Part shown: positions 1-8,631 of the stretch, piece after piece
Position numbering within the stretch: position 1 is the first letter of the stretch
Layout of the letters: each line of letters opens with the position of its first letter
Assembly (NCBI GenBank): GCA_963204815.1
Contig: CAUJHQ010000075.1
Location: 1 to 44,945, forward strand
Direction of reading: 5' to 3'
Origin: Pseudomonadota bacterium
Lineage (GTDB): Bacteria > Pseudomonadota > Gammaproteobacteria > Burkholderiales > Burkholderiaceae_C
Length of the DNA stretch: 44,945 bases
Made by a program: the position numbers and the translations under genes
Notes under the pieces: model-generated
What the model was told of the DNA's origin: nothing
Database searches by the model: none
The model's input: the letters and a program-made list of their open reading frames with translations, nothing else

Positions 1-566
1 CCCAGGTCCATCAGGCCCTGGGTGTAGGCCTCGACGTCGCGCGCCGGCAGCAAGGACTCGGCGGCCTGCCAGAGCGCGCGCTCTTCGACGGGCCGCGCCA
101 GGTCGCCGCCGAAGCCGAGCACGCGCGTCAGCACGCGCTTGACGTTGCCGTCGAGGATGGCGGCGCGCTCGCCGAAGCAGAAGGCGGCGATCGCGGCGGC
201 GGTGGAGCGGCCGATGCCCGGCAGCGTGGCGAGCGCCTCGCTCGTCGCCGGGAAATGGCCGCCGTGCCCGGCCACCACGGCCTGCGCGCAGCGGTGCAGG
301 TTGCGCGCGCGGCTGTAGTAGCCCAGGCCGCTCCACGCGGCGAGCACGTCGTCCAGCGGCGCGGCGGCGAGCGCCTGCACGTCGGGGAAGCGTTCGAGAA
401 AGCGAGCGTAGTAGGCCAGCACGGTGCTGACCTGCGTCTGCTGCAGCATCACCTCGGACAGCCAGACGCGGTACGGGTCACGCGTGCCCTGCCAGGGCAG
501 GTCGTGGCGGCCGTATTCGCGCTGCCAGCGCACCACGCGCCGGGCGATGCCGGCGCTGCCCGGCAT
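1..566 (-). CDS. mutY: A/G-specific adenine DNA glycosylase (partial, C-terminus outside window)
   Basis: MutY removes adenine mispaired with 8-oxoguanine (GO repair). The first 188 codons are visible. The helical core includes EVMLQQTQV near residues 38-46, the helix-hairpin-helix segment LPGIGRSTAAAI near residue 115, and the catalytic Asp in ILDGNVKRVL. The Cys ligands of the [4Fe-4S] cluster and the NUDIX-like domain lie beyond the left edge. The ATG (566-564) overlaps the TGA of the upstream dynamin-like gene by one base (TGATG), so the two are probably co-translated. Its functional partner mutM is two genes upstream. Family assignment is certain; whether the gene is complete cannot be judged. 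Confidence 0.95.
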   Translation of the reverse strand, partial: MPGSAGIARRVVRWQREYGRHDLPWQGTRDPYRVWLSEVMLQQTQVSTVLAYYARFLERFPDVQALAAAPLDDVLAAWSGLGYYSRARNLHRCAQAVVAGHGGHFPATSEALATLPGIGRSTAAAIAAFCFGERAAILDGNVKRVLTRVLGFGGDLARPVEERALWQAAESLLPARDVEAYTQGLMDL

Positions 567-2524
567 CAGGCGGCGTCCTGGCGCAGGCGCGGGTCGGGCA
601 GCGTCTCGGTGACGTCGCCGCGGGCGAGGACGAGCGTGTCCTCGGCGGCCCGGTCGAGCTGGCGTTGCAGCTCGCCCACGCGTTCGTCGGCAGCCTCGAC
701 TTCGGCGATGCGCGTCTCCAGCTCGCCGGCGGCGGCCTGGATGCGCTCGAGCGCCTCGCGGCGGCGCTTGAACGAACGGCGGCGCTCGCGCAGCTGCACG
801 TCGACCTGGTTCGACGCCGAGCGGGCCCAGATCTCCAGCTCACCGGCCGCGCTCTCGAAGACGACGCGCAGCTTGGACAGCAGCATGCGGCGGAACTGCT
901 CGGCAAAACCCGGCGTCGCCATGCGCCAGGCCTGCGACAGGCCGAGGTAGCGGCTGTAGTTGCGGTCGAGCAGGTCGAGCTCGCTCTTGAAGGACTTCAG
1001 GTCGGGCGGCGGCGTCAGCGTGAAGGCGAAGCCGAACTCGGCATTCAGCTGCAGGAAGCTGGCGTCCAGCATCTGCCGCATTTCTCCGGTCTGCGACATG
1101 GCCTGCGACACGCGCGTGCGCAGGCGCTCGAAGAGCGTCGCGAAGGCCTGGCGCGCGCCGATGCTGAAGGCGCCGATCGACGACTGCATCACCGCCACCT
1201 CGGAGCGCAGGCTGTCGCTGGACAGCCGCCCGACGATGCCGCGCAGCATGCGCGCCTGCACCGCGCGCACGGCGGACAGGCGCGCCGTGCAGTGCTCGAA
1301 CTCGGCGACCTCGTCGTCGACGCGCTGCAGCATCAGCCGCACCTTGGCGCCGCTCTTGCCGCGCAGGCCACGCAGTTCGAGCAGTTGCTCGGCATGCTGG
1401 CGGCGGCGGTCGGACAGGCGGCGCGACGCCGCGGTGCGCAGCTGCTGCACGGTGCCGGCGGCCGACTCGACGAGCAGCTCACGTTGGCGCGGCAGCAGCT
1501 CGGCGGTGAGTGCGGCTTCGAGCGCTGGCAGGCGGCTGCCGGCGAGCTTGGGCTCGTCGCCGGCCACGCGCGCGGCCAGCGCGTCGCGCGCCGACAGCGG
1601 AAACACGCGCGACGGGTCGACGCCCAGCGTGGTGGCGGTCTGCGTGCGCTGGCGTTCGATCTGCGCCTCGACCTCCTGCGGCGTGCCGAGCGGGTCGACG
1701 AGCGCGTCGATCTTGTTCAGCACGACGAAGCGCTCGATCGCGCTGCCGGCGAGGTGCTCGCGCCAGATCGTGAGGTCCGAGCGCGTGACACCGGTGTCGG
1801 CACCGAGCACGAACACGGTGGCATGCGCCGACGGCAGCAGCGACAGCGTGAGCTCGGGCTCGGCGCCGATCGCGTTCAGGCCCGGCGTGTCGAGCACGAC
1901 GAGGCCGCGCTTCAACAGCGGGTGCGGGTAGTTGATGAGCGCGTGGCGCCAGGCCGGCACGTCGACCATGCCGTCGGCTTCGAGCGCCGGGTTGTCCTCG
2001 GGGTGCTCGTCGCTCCAGAAACCGAGCGCGGTGGCGTCGGCCACGCTGACGCGCTGCGTGCGCGTGACGGCCGACAGGGCCTGCGCCAGCGCCTCGGGGT
2101 CGCCGGCTTCGAGCGGCACCTGCTGCCAGGGATCGTCGCGCTTGCGCAGCTCCGACAGCGCGAGGCCGCGCAGGCGCGTCTCGATCGGCAGCAGGCGCAG
2201 CATCGGCGGCCGCTTCGGGTCGTGGAAGAGCTCGACCGGGCACATCGTCGTGCGGCCCGGCGTGGCCGGCAGCACGCGGCGGCCGGCGTCGGCGAAGAAG
2301 ATGGCGTTGATCAGCTCGCTCTTGCCGCGCGAGAACTCGGCGACGAACGCGAGCACGATCTTCTCGGCCGCGAGCCGCTCGCGCAGCGAGGTCAGGTGGG
2401 CGGCATCGCCATCGTCGACGAGGTCGTGGTCGGCCAGGAAGCGCGCGAACGCGGCGGCGCCGCGGTCGAGCTCGCCGCGCCATTCGGCGAGCGTGTCGAG
2501 CGTGTGGACGATGGGGCTTTGCAT
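566..2524 (-). CDS. Dynamin-like (bacterial) GTPase
   Basis: A large GTPase of the bacterial dynamin family, 652 aa from the chosen start. G1 is EFSRGKSEL (near residues 63-71), G2 lies around TPGRTTMCP, G3 is DTPGLN and G4 is NKID. A long helical region rich in Arg, Glu and Ala follows, consistent with the stalk/coiled-coil part of dynamin-like proteins. Relatives bind membranes, but the role of this one is unknown. I chose ATG 2524 because GTPase-like sequence follows directly. An in-frame ATG at 2602 would add 26 residues that look like translated spacer (rich in Gly, Pro, Arg). It sits between mutM and mutY and overlaps mutY by one base. A link to DNA repair would be inference from neighbourhood only. 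Confidence 0.85.
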   Translation of the reverse strand: MQSPIVHTLDTLAEWRGELDRGAAAFARFLADHDLVDDGDAAHLTSLRERLAAEKIVLAFVAEFSRGKSELINAIFFADAGRRVLPATPGRTTMCPVELFHDPKRPPMLRLLPIETRLRGLALSELRKRDDPWQQVPLEAGDPEALAQALSAVTRTQRVSVADATALGFWSDEHPEDNPALEADGMVDVPAWRHALINYPHPLLKRGLVVLDTPGLNAIGAEPELTLSLLPSAHATVFVLGADTGVTRSDLTIWREHLAGSAIERFVVLNKIDALVDPLGTPQEVEAQIERQRTQTATTLGVDPSRVFPLSARDALAARVAGDEPKLAGSRLPALEAALTAELLPRQRELLVESAAGTVQQLRTAASRRLSDRRRQHAEQLLELRGLRGKSGAKVRLMLQRVDDEVAEFEHCTARLSAVRAVQARMLRGIVGRLSSDSLRSEVAVMQSSIGAFSIGARQAFATLFERLRTRVSQAMSQTGEMRQMLDASFLQLNAEFGFAFTLTPPPDLKSFKSELDLLDRNYSRYLGLSQAWRMATPGFAEQFRRMLLSKLRVVFESAAGELEIWARSASNQVDVQLRERRRSFKRRREALERIQAAAGELETRIAEVEAADERVGELQRQLDRAAEDTLVLARGDVTETLPDPRLRQDAA

Positions 2525-2595
2525 CGGGCGGTGCGGGCTGCCGGGCATGCTAGCCCAGGCATCACCCGCGACGGGCCGGCCGAAACATCTGTTGA

Positions 2596-2633
2596 CACGC
2601 AAAACCCCGGGGGGTGCGTGCGTTGTTCAACGC
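2596..2633 (-). terminator. Two stem-loops downstream of mutM
   Basis: CACGCA (2596-2601) pairs with TGCGTG (2615-2620) around a C-run/G-run core, and GCGTT (2620-2624) pairs with AACGC (2629-2633). Both lie just past the mutM stop at 2639. They could end the mutM transcript or stabilise its 3' end. No U-tract follows on the minus strand, so this is not a textbook intrinsic terminator. Confidence 0.4.
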
Positions 2634-2638
2634 TTTGG

Positions 2639-3466
2639 CTAGCGCCGCTGGCAGCCCGCGCAGAAGTAGGTCGCGCGCTGGCCCTGCACGATGCGGCGCA
2701 CGGTGCCGCCGCAGCGGCCGCAGCGTTCGCCGGAACGGCCGTAGACGGCGGCGCTGTCCTGGTATTCGCCGTTCATGCCGTGCGCGTCCTTGAAGTCGCG
2801 CAGCGTCGAGCCGCCGAGTTCGAGCGCACGCGCGAGCGTGGCGCGCACCGCCGCGAGCAGGCGTTCGGCGCGCGGGCGGCTGATGCGGTCGGCGCGCAGC
2901 GCCGGGTGGATGCCGGCGGCGTGCAGCGCCTCGCAGGCGTAGATGTTGCCGGCGCCGACGACGATGTCGCCGGCCAGCAGCACCGCCTTGATCGGCGCCC
3001 GCCGCTGGCGCAGCGCGGCGTGAAACGCGGCCGGCGTGAGCGCGTCGTCGAACGGCTCGGCGCCCAGCGCCGCCAGCAGGCGCGCGGCGGGGTCGGCGTC
3101 CATCGCCGGCGCCCAGACGACGGCGCCGAAGCGCCGCGGATCGGTCAGCCGCAGCGTGCCCTGGCTGGTGACGAGGTCGAAGTGATCGTGCGGGCCGGGC
3201 GGTGGCGCGCCGTCGACGAGCGCCAGCGAGCCCGACATGCCCAGGTGCATCAGCAACCCGCCCGGTGCAACACCGCCTTGCAATGGCAACCAGAGGTACT
3301 TGCCGCGGCGCGCGACCGCGCCCACCGTGCTGCCCGCCAGCGCCTCGGCCGCCACGCCGAGCGGCCAGCGCAACGGCTTGCCCAGGCGTGCCGCGAGCAC
3401 GCGCGCGCCGCGCAGCGGGGCGTCGATTCCCCTGCGTGTCACCTCAACCTCGGGGAGTTCGGGCAT
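2639..3466 (-). CDS. mutM: Formamidopyrimidine-DNA glycosylase
   Basis: MutM (Fpg) excises 8-oxoguanine and formamidopyrimidines and then cleaves the abasic site. The 275-aa length fits the family. The N-terminus MPELPEVEV gives the catalytic Pro (residue 2, exposed after Met removal) and Glu (residue 3). RRGKYLWL holds the conserved Lys of the N-terminal domain. The C-terminus has the zinc finger, with CGRCGG and CAGC supplying four Cys. The DNA-reading segment [10 protein letters not shown] is present. It is divergent from the TPR gene, with 42 nt between starts. A -10-like CATAAT (minus strand, 3477-3472) ends only 5 nt before the ATG, which would suit a leaderless transcript. Confidence 0.97.
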   Translation of the reverse strand: MPELPEVEVTRRGIDAPLRGARVLAARLGKPLRWPLGVAAEALAGSTVGAVARRGKYLWLPLQGGVAPGGLLMHLGMSGSLALVDGAPPPGPHDHFDLVTSQGTLRLTDPRRFGAVVWAPAMDADPAARLLAALGAEPFDDALTPAAFHAALRQRRAPIKAVLLAGDIVVGAGNIYACEALHAAGIHPALRADRISRPRAERLLAAVRATLARALELGGSTLRDFKDAHGMNGEYQDSAAVYGRSGERCGRCGGTVRRIVQGQRATYFCAGCQRR

Positions 3467-3471
3467 GGGTC

Positions 3472-3477
3472 ATTATG
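3472..3477 (-). promoter_or_regulatory. Candidate -10 hexamer for mutM
   Basis: Minus-strand CATAAT matches TATAAT at 5 of 6 bases in an otherwise GC-rich 42-nt divergent spacer. It lies 5 nt upstream of the mutM ATG. No convincing -35 is visible at 16-18 nt. If used, transcription would begin about at the A of the start codon. Confidence 0.35.
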
Positions 3478-3508
3478 TGAGAATGAATCGCAACCGCCGG
3501 GAGCCCCG

Positions 3509-5320
3509 ATGACCTTCGAACCGCATGTTTCCCGGCCCCCGCGCACACGCCTGTGGCAGCACGCCGTCGGTACCGCGGTCCTGCTGGTGTGTGCAGCGGC
3601 GCAGGGCGCCGAAACGCCGGCGGCACCGCCGACCGCCGCGCCGGCCAACTCGCGCCTCGACGCGCCGCTCTTCTACCAGCTGCTGATCGGCGAGATCGAA
3701 CTGCGCGCCGGCGAGTCCGGCGCCGCCTACGAGGTCATCCTCGACGCGGCCCGGCGCACGAAGGACGAGGCGCTGTTCCGCCGCGCCGTCGACATCGCGC
3801 TGCAGGGCCGCGCCGGCGAACAGGCGCTGGCCGCCACGCGCGCCTGGCGCACCGCGGCCCCCGATTCACTGGACGCGCTGCGCATGCAGCTGCAGATCCT
3901 CTCGGCGCTGAACCGGCTGGCCGACGCGACCGAACCGCTGCGCACGCTGCTGACGCTGACGCCCGAAGCCGAACGCGGCGGGCTCATCGCCGCGCTGCCG
4001 CGCTTCCTGCAGCGCAACACCGACACGCGCGGCACCGCGCAGCTGATCGAGACCGTGCTCGAGCCGTACCTCAAAGCACCGTCCACGCGCGTGCAGGCGC
4101 AGGTGGCGGTGGGCCGCGGCTGGCTGCAGGCCGGCGACGGCGCGCGCGCGCTCGCGCTCGCCCGCCAGGCCCAACGCGACGACGCCACGGCGCCGGGCCC
4201 GGCGCTGCTGGCGCTGGACCTGATGGCCTCGCAGCCGGAGGCCGAGTCGCTCGTCACCGGCTTCCTGCAGCAGCCGGGCGTGGACGTCGGCATGCGGCTG
4301 GCCTACGTGCGCACGCTCACCAACCTTCAACGTTATGCCGAGGCGATCACGCAGCTCGAGAAGGTCACGCGCGACAAGCCCGAGCTGGCGCCACCGTACC
4401 TGTCGCTCGGCGCGCTCTATCTCGAGCTGAAGCGTCCGAAGGAAGGCGACGCCGCGCTGCTGCGCTACCTGGACCTCGCCGCTGCCGCGGCGAAGCCTTC
4501 CGAGGCCGGCGCCGCCGACGACGATGACGACGAAGCGCCGGCGCGCGCCGACCAGGGCACGACGCAGGCGCACCTGCTGCTGTCGCAGTCGGCCGAGCAG
4601 CGCGGCGACTTCAAGGCCGCCGAGACCTGGCTCGCCAAGGTCGACGACCCGCAGCGCGCGCTCGACGTGCAGACGCGCCGCGCGTCGATGCTGGCACGCC
4701 AGGGCAAGGTGAACGAGGCGCGCGACCTGATCCGCAAGCTGCCCGAGCGCACCAACGAGGAAGCGCGCAGCAAGCTCGTCGCCGAGGCCGGCATCCTGCG
4801 CGACGTCAAGCGCTGGAAGGAGGCCTTCGAGGTGCTGGGCAGCGCCGCGCAGCGCTTTCCCGAAGACACCGACCTGCTCTACGAGCAGGCCATGATGGCC
4901 GAGAAGCTCGACCGGCTGGACGAGATGGAGCGCCTGCTGCGCCGCGTGATCGAGCTCAAGCCCGACAGCGCGCAGGCGTACAACGCGCTCGGCTACTCGC
5001 TCGCCGATCGACGCCTGCGCCTGCCCGAGGCGCGCACGCTGATCGCGAAGGCGCTCGAGCTGCAGCCCGGCGACCCGTTCATCACCGACAGCATGGGCTG
5101 GGTCGAGTACCGGCTGGGCAACCACGACGAGGCGCTGCGCCTGCTGAAGAAGGCCTATGCCGCGCGGCCCGACCCCGAGATCGCCGCCCACCTGGGCGAG
5201 GTGCTGTGGTCCTTCGGCCAGCGCGAGGAAGCGCGCAAGGTCTGGCAGGAAGCGAAGGGCCGCGACGCCGCCAACGACGTGCTGCGCGAGACGCTGTCGC
5301 GGCTCAAAGTCGGGCTGTGA
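3509..5320 (+). CDS. Tetratricopeptide-repeat protein, exported
   Basis: A 603-aa TPR protein. The N-terminus has a basic segment followed by a hydrophobic stretch (near residues 17-33, ending AAQGAE), consistent with a signal peptide. A Pro/Ala-rich linker follows and then TPR-like helical pairs throughout. The clearest repeats are near the C-terminus (AQAYNALGYSLADR, DSMGWVEYRLGNHDEAL). An acidic DDDDDE patch lies near residue 338. The start is ATG 3509, preceded by GGGAG at a good distance; the frame stays open far upstream, but there it runs antisense to mutM and the GTPase. The stop overlaps the lolB GTG by 3 nt (GTGA), implying coupling to outer-membrane lipoprotein sorting. The molecular partner is unknown. 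Confidence 0.9.
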   Translation: MTFEPHVSRPPRTRLWQHAVGTAVLLVCAAAQGAETPAAPPTAAPANSRLDAPLFYQLLIGEIELRAGESGAAYEVILDAARRTKDEALFRRAVDIALQGRAGEQALAATRAWRTAAPDSLDALRMQLQILSALNRLADATEPLRTLLTLTPEAERGGLIAALPRFLQRNTDTRGTAQLIETVLEPYLKAPSTRVQAQVAVGRGWLQAGDGARALALARQAQRDDATAPGPALLALDLMASQPEAESLVTGFLQQPGVDVGMRLAYVRTLTNLQRYAEAITQLEKVTRDKPELAPPYLSLGALYLELKRPKEGDAALLRYLDLAAAAAKPSEAGAADDDDDEAPARADQGTTQAHLLLSQSAEQRGDFKAAETWLAKVDDPQRALDVQTRRASMLARQGKVNEARDLIRKLPERTNEEARSKLVAEAGILRDVKRWKEAFEVLGSAAQRFPEDTDLLYEQAMMAEKLDRLDEMERLLRRVIELKPDSAQAYNALGYSLADRRLRLPEARTLIAKALELQPGDPFITDSMGWVEYRLGNHDEALRLLKKAYAARPDPEIAAHLGEVLWSFGQREEARKVWQEAKGRDAANDVLRETLSRLKVGL

Positions 5321-5838
5321 CGGCGGTGCGGCGGCGCACGGCGCTCGCGCTGGCCGGGCTGGCCCTGCTTGCCGCCTGCGCGACGAAGCCCCCGGCCGAC
5401 GCCGTGAGCGGCCGTCTTGCGCTGAAGGTCGACGCCGGCGCCGACACGCCGGCGCGCAGCCTCAGCAGCGCCTTCGAGTTGCGCGGCGACGGCGAGCGCG
5501 GCGAGCTCACGCTGAGCTCGCCGCTGGGCACTGTCGTGGCGCGCGCACGCTGGGCGCCCGGCGAAGCGACGCTGGCCACGCACGAGGGCGAACGCCGCTT
5601 CGACGACCTCGACGCGCTGGCGCGTGGCGCCCTCGGCGAGGCGCTGCCGCTGCGCGCGCTACCGTCCTGGCTGCGCGGCCGCCCCTGGCGCGGCGCGGCC
5701 AGCCGCGACACCGCCGAAGGCTTCGAACAACTGGGCTGGCAGGTCGCGCTGACGCGCTATGCCGAAGGCCAGCTCGACATCACGCGCGCCGCGCCGCCGG
5801 CGGTGAGCCTGCGCGCGCGCCTGGAGACCCCGTCATGA
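5317..5838 (+). CDS. lolB: Outer-membrane lipoprotein receptor LolB
   Basis: LolB accepts lipoproteins from the periplasmic carrier LolA and inserts them in the outer membrane. The 173-aa product from GTG 5317 has an Arg-rich n-region, a hydrophobic core and the lipobox LAAC with Cys21. A LolB-like mature part follows (VSGRLALKV, then ELTLSSPLGT and GWQVALTRY). The GTG overlaps the TPR stop (GTGA), and the stop overlaps the ispE start (ATGA). This lolB-ispE order is common in betaproteobacteria. The product is slightly shorter than Escherichia coli LolB, and an in-frame GTG at 5326 is an alternative start. Confidence 0.88.
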   Translation: MTAVRRRTALALAGLALLAACATKPPADAVSGRLALKVDAGADTPARSLSSAFELRGDGERGELTLSSPLGTVVARARWAPGEATLATHEGERRFDDLDALARGALGEALPLRALPSWLRGRPWRGAASRDTAEGFEQLGWQVALTRYAEGQLDITRAAPPAVSLRARLETPS

Positions 5839-6719
5839 GCCTTGCCGCGCTCCACGACGTACCGGCGCCGGCGAAGATCAACCTCTTCCTGCACATCATC
5901 GGCCGCCGCGCCGACGGCTACCACCTGCTGCAGTCGCCGTTCCAGCTGATCGACTGGGCCGACCGCCTGCACTTCGAGCGCCGTGCCGACGGCCGGCTGC
6001 AGCGTCACGACCTCGGCGCGGCGCTGCCGGAGGACGACCTGTGCCTGCGCGCCGCGCGAACGCTGCAGGCGGCGAGCGGCACCTCGCTGGGCGCGGACAT
6101 CTCCATCGACAAGCAGGTGCCGTGGGGCGCCGGCATGGGCGGCGGCAGTTCCGACGCCGCCAGCACGCTGCTGGCGCTGAACCGGCTGTGGGGCCTGCAC
6201 TGGCCGCGCGAGCGGCTGCTGGCCATCGGCCTCACGCTGGGCGCAGACGTGCCCTTCTTCGTCGGCGGCCGCAATGCCTTCGTCGAAGGCATCGGCGAGG
6301 TGCTGACGCCGGTGGCCTTGCCGCGGCAGTGGTTCGCGGTCGTGAAGCCCGCCGCGTCGCTGCCGACGGCGGCGATCTTCGGCCACCCGGCGCTCGTGCG
6401 CGATACCGAAGCTGTTATACTTGCGGGCTTACTCGACGGGGTCTTGGGGGCCTCGGTGTTCAGTTCGGGATACGGCCGCAACGACTTGCAGCCCCCGGCC
6501 GAAGATCGATGTCCCGAAGTGGCGCAAGCTGCCCGCTGGCTCGAGTCCCAGTTCGGCAACAGCCGCATGACGGGCTCAGGCAGCGCGGTCTTCGCGAGAG
6601 CCGGCACAGGGGATCAACCCGTGGCGACAATCCCGGCGGAGTCACTTCCGCTCGGGTGGGTCGGTCGAATGTGCCGCGGTCTGGAGCAGCATCCACTGCT
6701 GGAGTGGGCTTCCGACTGA
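5835..6719 (+). CDS. ispE: 4-diphosphocytidyl-2-C-methyl-D-erythritol kinase
   Basis: IspE phosphorylates CDP-ME in the non-mevalonate isoprenoid pathway. The 294-aa GHMP kinase begins with PAPAKINLFLHI (substrate/ATP site Lys), has the glycine-rich ATP loop PWGAGMGGGSSDAAS near residues 95-109, and has the C-terminal MTGSGSAVF motif. The ATG overlaps the lolB stop (ATGA). From about base 6405 the codon choice changes: ATA, TTA, CTT, GTT, AGA, CGA, TCA and ACA appear in a genome that otherwise strongly prefers G/C third bases. The protein still aligns by motif (GRNDLQ, MTGSG), so the gene looks intact. The shift coincides with a possible internal promoter and the nearby tRNA gene. Confidence 0.95.
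   Translation: MSLAALHDVPAPAKINLFLHIIGRRADGYHLLQSPFQLIDWADRLHFERRADGRLQRHDLGAALPEDDLCLRAARTLQAASGTSLGADISIDKQVPWGAGMGGGSSDAASTLLALNRLWGLHWPRERLLAIGLTLGADVPFFVGGRNAFVEGIGEVLTPVALPRQWFAVVKPAASLPTAAIFGHPALVRDTEAVILAGLLDGVLGASVFSSGYGRNDLQPPAEDRCPEVAQAARWLESQFGNSRMTGSGSAVFARAGTGDQPVATIPAESLPLGWVGRMCRGLEQHPLLEWASD
6413..6421 (+). promoter_or_regulatory. Candidate extended -10 promoter inside ispE
   Basis: TGTTATACT matches the extended -10 pattern TGnTATAAT, with 5 of 6 bases in the hexamer. It lies in the atypical 3' part of ispE, about 340 nt before tRNA-Gln. It could drive tRNA-Gln, prs and rplY independently of lolB-ispE. No good -35 is visible, as expected for an extended -10 type. This is inference from sequence only. 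Confidence 0.35.
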
Positions 6720-6758
6720 GACGGTTTCGAGGGCGTGGCGACGAGCCACGTCCTGTGT

Positions 6759-6835
6759 AGGGGAGTCGCCAAGTTGGTCAAGGCATCGGATTTTGATTCC
6801 GACATGCGAGGGTTCGAGTCCTTCCTCCCCTGCCA
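6759..6835 (+). tRNA. tRNA-Gln (anticodon UUG), CCA encoded
   Basis: A 77-nt cloverleaf can be drawn. The acceptor AGGGGAG (6759-6765) pairs with CTCCCCT, followed by discriminator G and genomic CCA (6833-6835). The D stem is GCC/GGC around AAGTTGGTCAA. The anticodon stem TCGGA/TCCGA encloses TTTTGAT with anticodon TTG at 6793-6795. The T arm GAGGG/CCTTC encloses TTCGAGT, with one G-U pair. A tRNA-Gln between ispE and prs is the usual betaproteobacterial arrangement. Confidence 0.97.
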
Positions 6836-6892
6836 AATCCTGCTCTGACACCCCGAGGCGTGCGCGCCTCGCGCACCGCGAAAGACCTTCAA

Positions 6893-7855
6893 GTGCTGTT
6901 CAACACCGTGCTCTTCACCGGCAACGCGAACCCGGTGCTGGCGCAGGAGATCGCGACGCACCTCGGGGTCGATCTCGGCAAGGCCAGTGTCGGCCGCTTC
7001 TCCGACGGCGAAGTGACGGTCGAGATCCGGCAGAACGTGCGCGCACGCGACGTCTTCGTCGTGCAGCCGACCTGCAGCCCGACCAACGAGAACCTGATGG
7101 AGCTGCTCATCATGGTCGATGCGTTGAAGCGCGCCAGCGCGCGCCGCATCACGGCCGTGATCCCGTACTTCGGCTACGCCCGCCAGGACCGCCGGCCGCG
7201 CAGCACGCGCGTGCCGATCAGCGCCAAGGTGGTGGCCAACCTGCTGGAGACGGTGGGCGTCGAGCGCGTGCTGACGATGGACCTGCACGCCGACCAGATC
7301 CAGGGCTTCTTCGACATCCCGGTCGACAACATCTACGCCAGCCCGGTGCTGCTGTCCGACCTGAAGAGCAAGAACTACCCGAACCTCGTCGTCATCTCGC
7401 CCGACGTCGGCGGCGTGGTGCGCGCGCGCGCGCTCGCCAAGCAACTGGGCTGCGACCTCGCCATCATCGACAAGCGGCGCCCGGCGGCGAACGTGTCCGA
7501 GGTGATGCACGTCATCGGTGAGATCGACGGCCGCAATTGCGTGATCATGGACGACATGATCGACACCGCCGGCACGCTGGTGAAGGCGGCCGAGGTGCTG
7601 AAGGAGCGCGGCGCCAAGAGCGTGTACGCCTACTGCACGCACCCGGTGTTCAGCGGCCCGGCGGTCGAACGCATCGCCAAGAGCCAGATCGACGAAGTCG
7701 TCATCACCAACACCATTCCCCTCTCCGACGCCGCGAAGGCCTGCCCGAAGATCCGGCAGCTCAGCGTGGCGTTCCTGTTCGCCGAGACGATCCGCCGCAT
7801 CAGCGACGGTGAATCGGTGACCTCGCTGTTCGCGGAGCAGAACAGCAACTTCTAG
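6893..7855 (+). CDS. prs: Ribose-phosphate pyrophosphokinase (PRPP synthetase)
   Basis: Prs makes PRPP from ribose 5-phosphate and ATP, feeding purine, pyrimidine, NAD, tryptophan and histidine synthesis; HisG, encoded in this window, consumes PRPP. Visible motifs are FTGNANP at the N-terminus, GRFSDGEV, the flexible-loop/ATP region YARQDRRPR, the [11 protein letters not shown] segment, and the PRPP-binding loop [10 protein letters not shown]. The start is uncertain. GTG 6893 gives 320 aa, near the family length. GTG 6860 adds 11 non-conserved residues and has its purine-rich GAGG only one base away. GTG 6908 would give about 315 aa. All candidates are GTG. Confidence 0.95.
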   Translation: MLFNTVLFTGNANPVLAQEIATHLGVDLGKASVGRFSDGEVTVEIRQNVRARDVFVVQPTCSPTNENLMELLIMVDALKRASARRITAVIPYFGYARQDRRPRSTRVPISAKVVANLLETVGVERVLTMDLHADQIQGFFDIPVDNIYASPVLLSDLKSKNYPNLVVISPDVGGVVRARALAKQLGCDLAIIDKRRPAANVSEVMHVIGEIDGRNCVIMDDMIDTAGTLVKAAEVLKERGAKSVYAYCTHPVFSGPAVERIAKSQIDEVVITNTIPLSDAAKACPKIRQLSVAFLFAETIRRISDGESVTSLFAEQNSNF

Positions 7856-7889
7856 CCCTGGTCGCGGGGCTTTCCACCTGGAGTCTTCA

Positions 7890-8537
7890 ATGAAATTCAC
7901 TGCCTACGAGCGTACGCTGCAGGGGACCGGAGCGAGCCGCCGCCTGCGCAACGCCAGCAAGGTGCCCGGCATCGTCTACGGTGCCGGCACGCCCAAGATG
8001 ATCGAGCTCGATCACAACGCCCTCTTCTTCGCGCTGAAGAAGGAAGCCTTCCACTCGTCGATCCTCGAGATGGAACTGGCCGGCAAGACCGAGAAGGTCC
8101 TGCTGCGCGACTTCCAGGTGCACGCCTGGAAGCCCATCGTCATGCACATCGACTTCCAGCGCGTCGACGAGACGACCCGGCTGCGCAAGAAGGTGCCGCT
8201 GCACTTCGAGAACGAGGAAAGCTCGCCGGCCGTCAAGACCGACAAGTGCCTGGTGCAGCACGTCGCCACCGAACTCGAGATCGAGTGCCTGGCCTCGCAG
8301 CTGCCCGAGTTCGTCACGATCGATCTGTCCGGCCTGGTGAAGAACCAGAGCCTGCACGCCAGCGACCTGAAGCTCCCCGAGGGCATCAAGGCCGTCAAGC
8401 ACGGCACGCAGAACCCGGTCATCGTGTCCTGCACGGTGCCGAAGGTCGAAGAAGAAGTCGCCCCGACGACGGTGGTGGCCCCGGCCGACAAGGGCAAGGC
8501 CAAGCCCAAGAAGGACGAGAAGCAGAACAAGAAGTGA
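7890..8537 (+). CDS. rplY: 50S ribosomal protein L25 / general stress protein Ctc
   Basis: The long (TL5/CTC) form of L25, which binds 5S rRNA, at 215 aa. The N-terminal L25 domain includes [16 protein letters not shown] beta-rich C-terminal domain follows (FVTIDLSGL near residue 146), and the end is a Lys-rich tail with several KK/PK pairs. ATG 7890 is preceded by GGAG at a good distance. It lies 34 nt after prs, as in most proteobacteria, and is followed by a strong hairpin that may end the prs-rplY transcript. Confidence 0.95.
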   Translation: MKFTAYERTLQGTGASRRLRNASKVPGIVYGAGTPKMIELDHNALFFALKKEAFHSSILEMELAGKTEKVLLRDFQVHAWKPIVMHIDFQRVDETTRLRKKVPLHFENEESSPAVKTDKCLVQHVATELEIECLASQLPEFVTIDLSGLVKNQSLHASDLKLPEGIKAVKHGTQNPVIVSCTVPKVEEEVAPTTVVAPADKGKAKPKKDEKQNKK

Positions 8538-8544
8538 GTCGCCG

Positions 8545-8600
8545 CGGGGGCCATCCCCCGTTGGCAGGACCCTCCCGAAGCCCCACTCCGGTGGGGCTTC
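8545..8600 (+). terminator. Double hairpin after rplY
   Basis: The first stem, CGGGGG/CCCCCG, is at 8545-8560 with loop CCAT. The second is a perfect 10-bp stem GAAGCCCCAC (8577-8586) / GTGGGGCTTC (8591-8600) with loop TCCG, followed by GTCGTTTGGG. The T content after the second stem is modest but present. This is the most terminator-like structure in the window and separates rplY from pth. Confidence 0.65.
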
Positions 8601-8631
8601 GTCGTTTGGGGCGCCGCCGATAATCCCGCCC

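Noticed and set aside
2592..2597. TTGACA on the plus strand
   Set aside because: A perfect -35, but it points into the mutM antisense direction with no -10 at the right distance and no plus-strand gene until 3509.
665..3508. Open plus-strand frame upstream of the TPR gene
   Set aside because: It runs antisense to the dynamin-like GTPase and mutM, is Arg/Ala/Gln-rich without motifs, and is explained by the lack of stops in GC-rich DNA.
6734..6750. CGTGGC/GCCACG hairpin before tRNA-Gln
   Set aside because: A short 6-bp stem without a T-run just before the tRNA; probably part of the tRNA leader and not a terminator.
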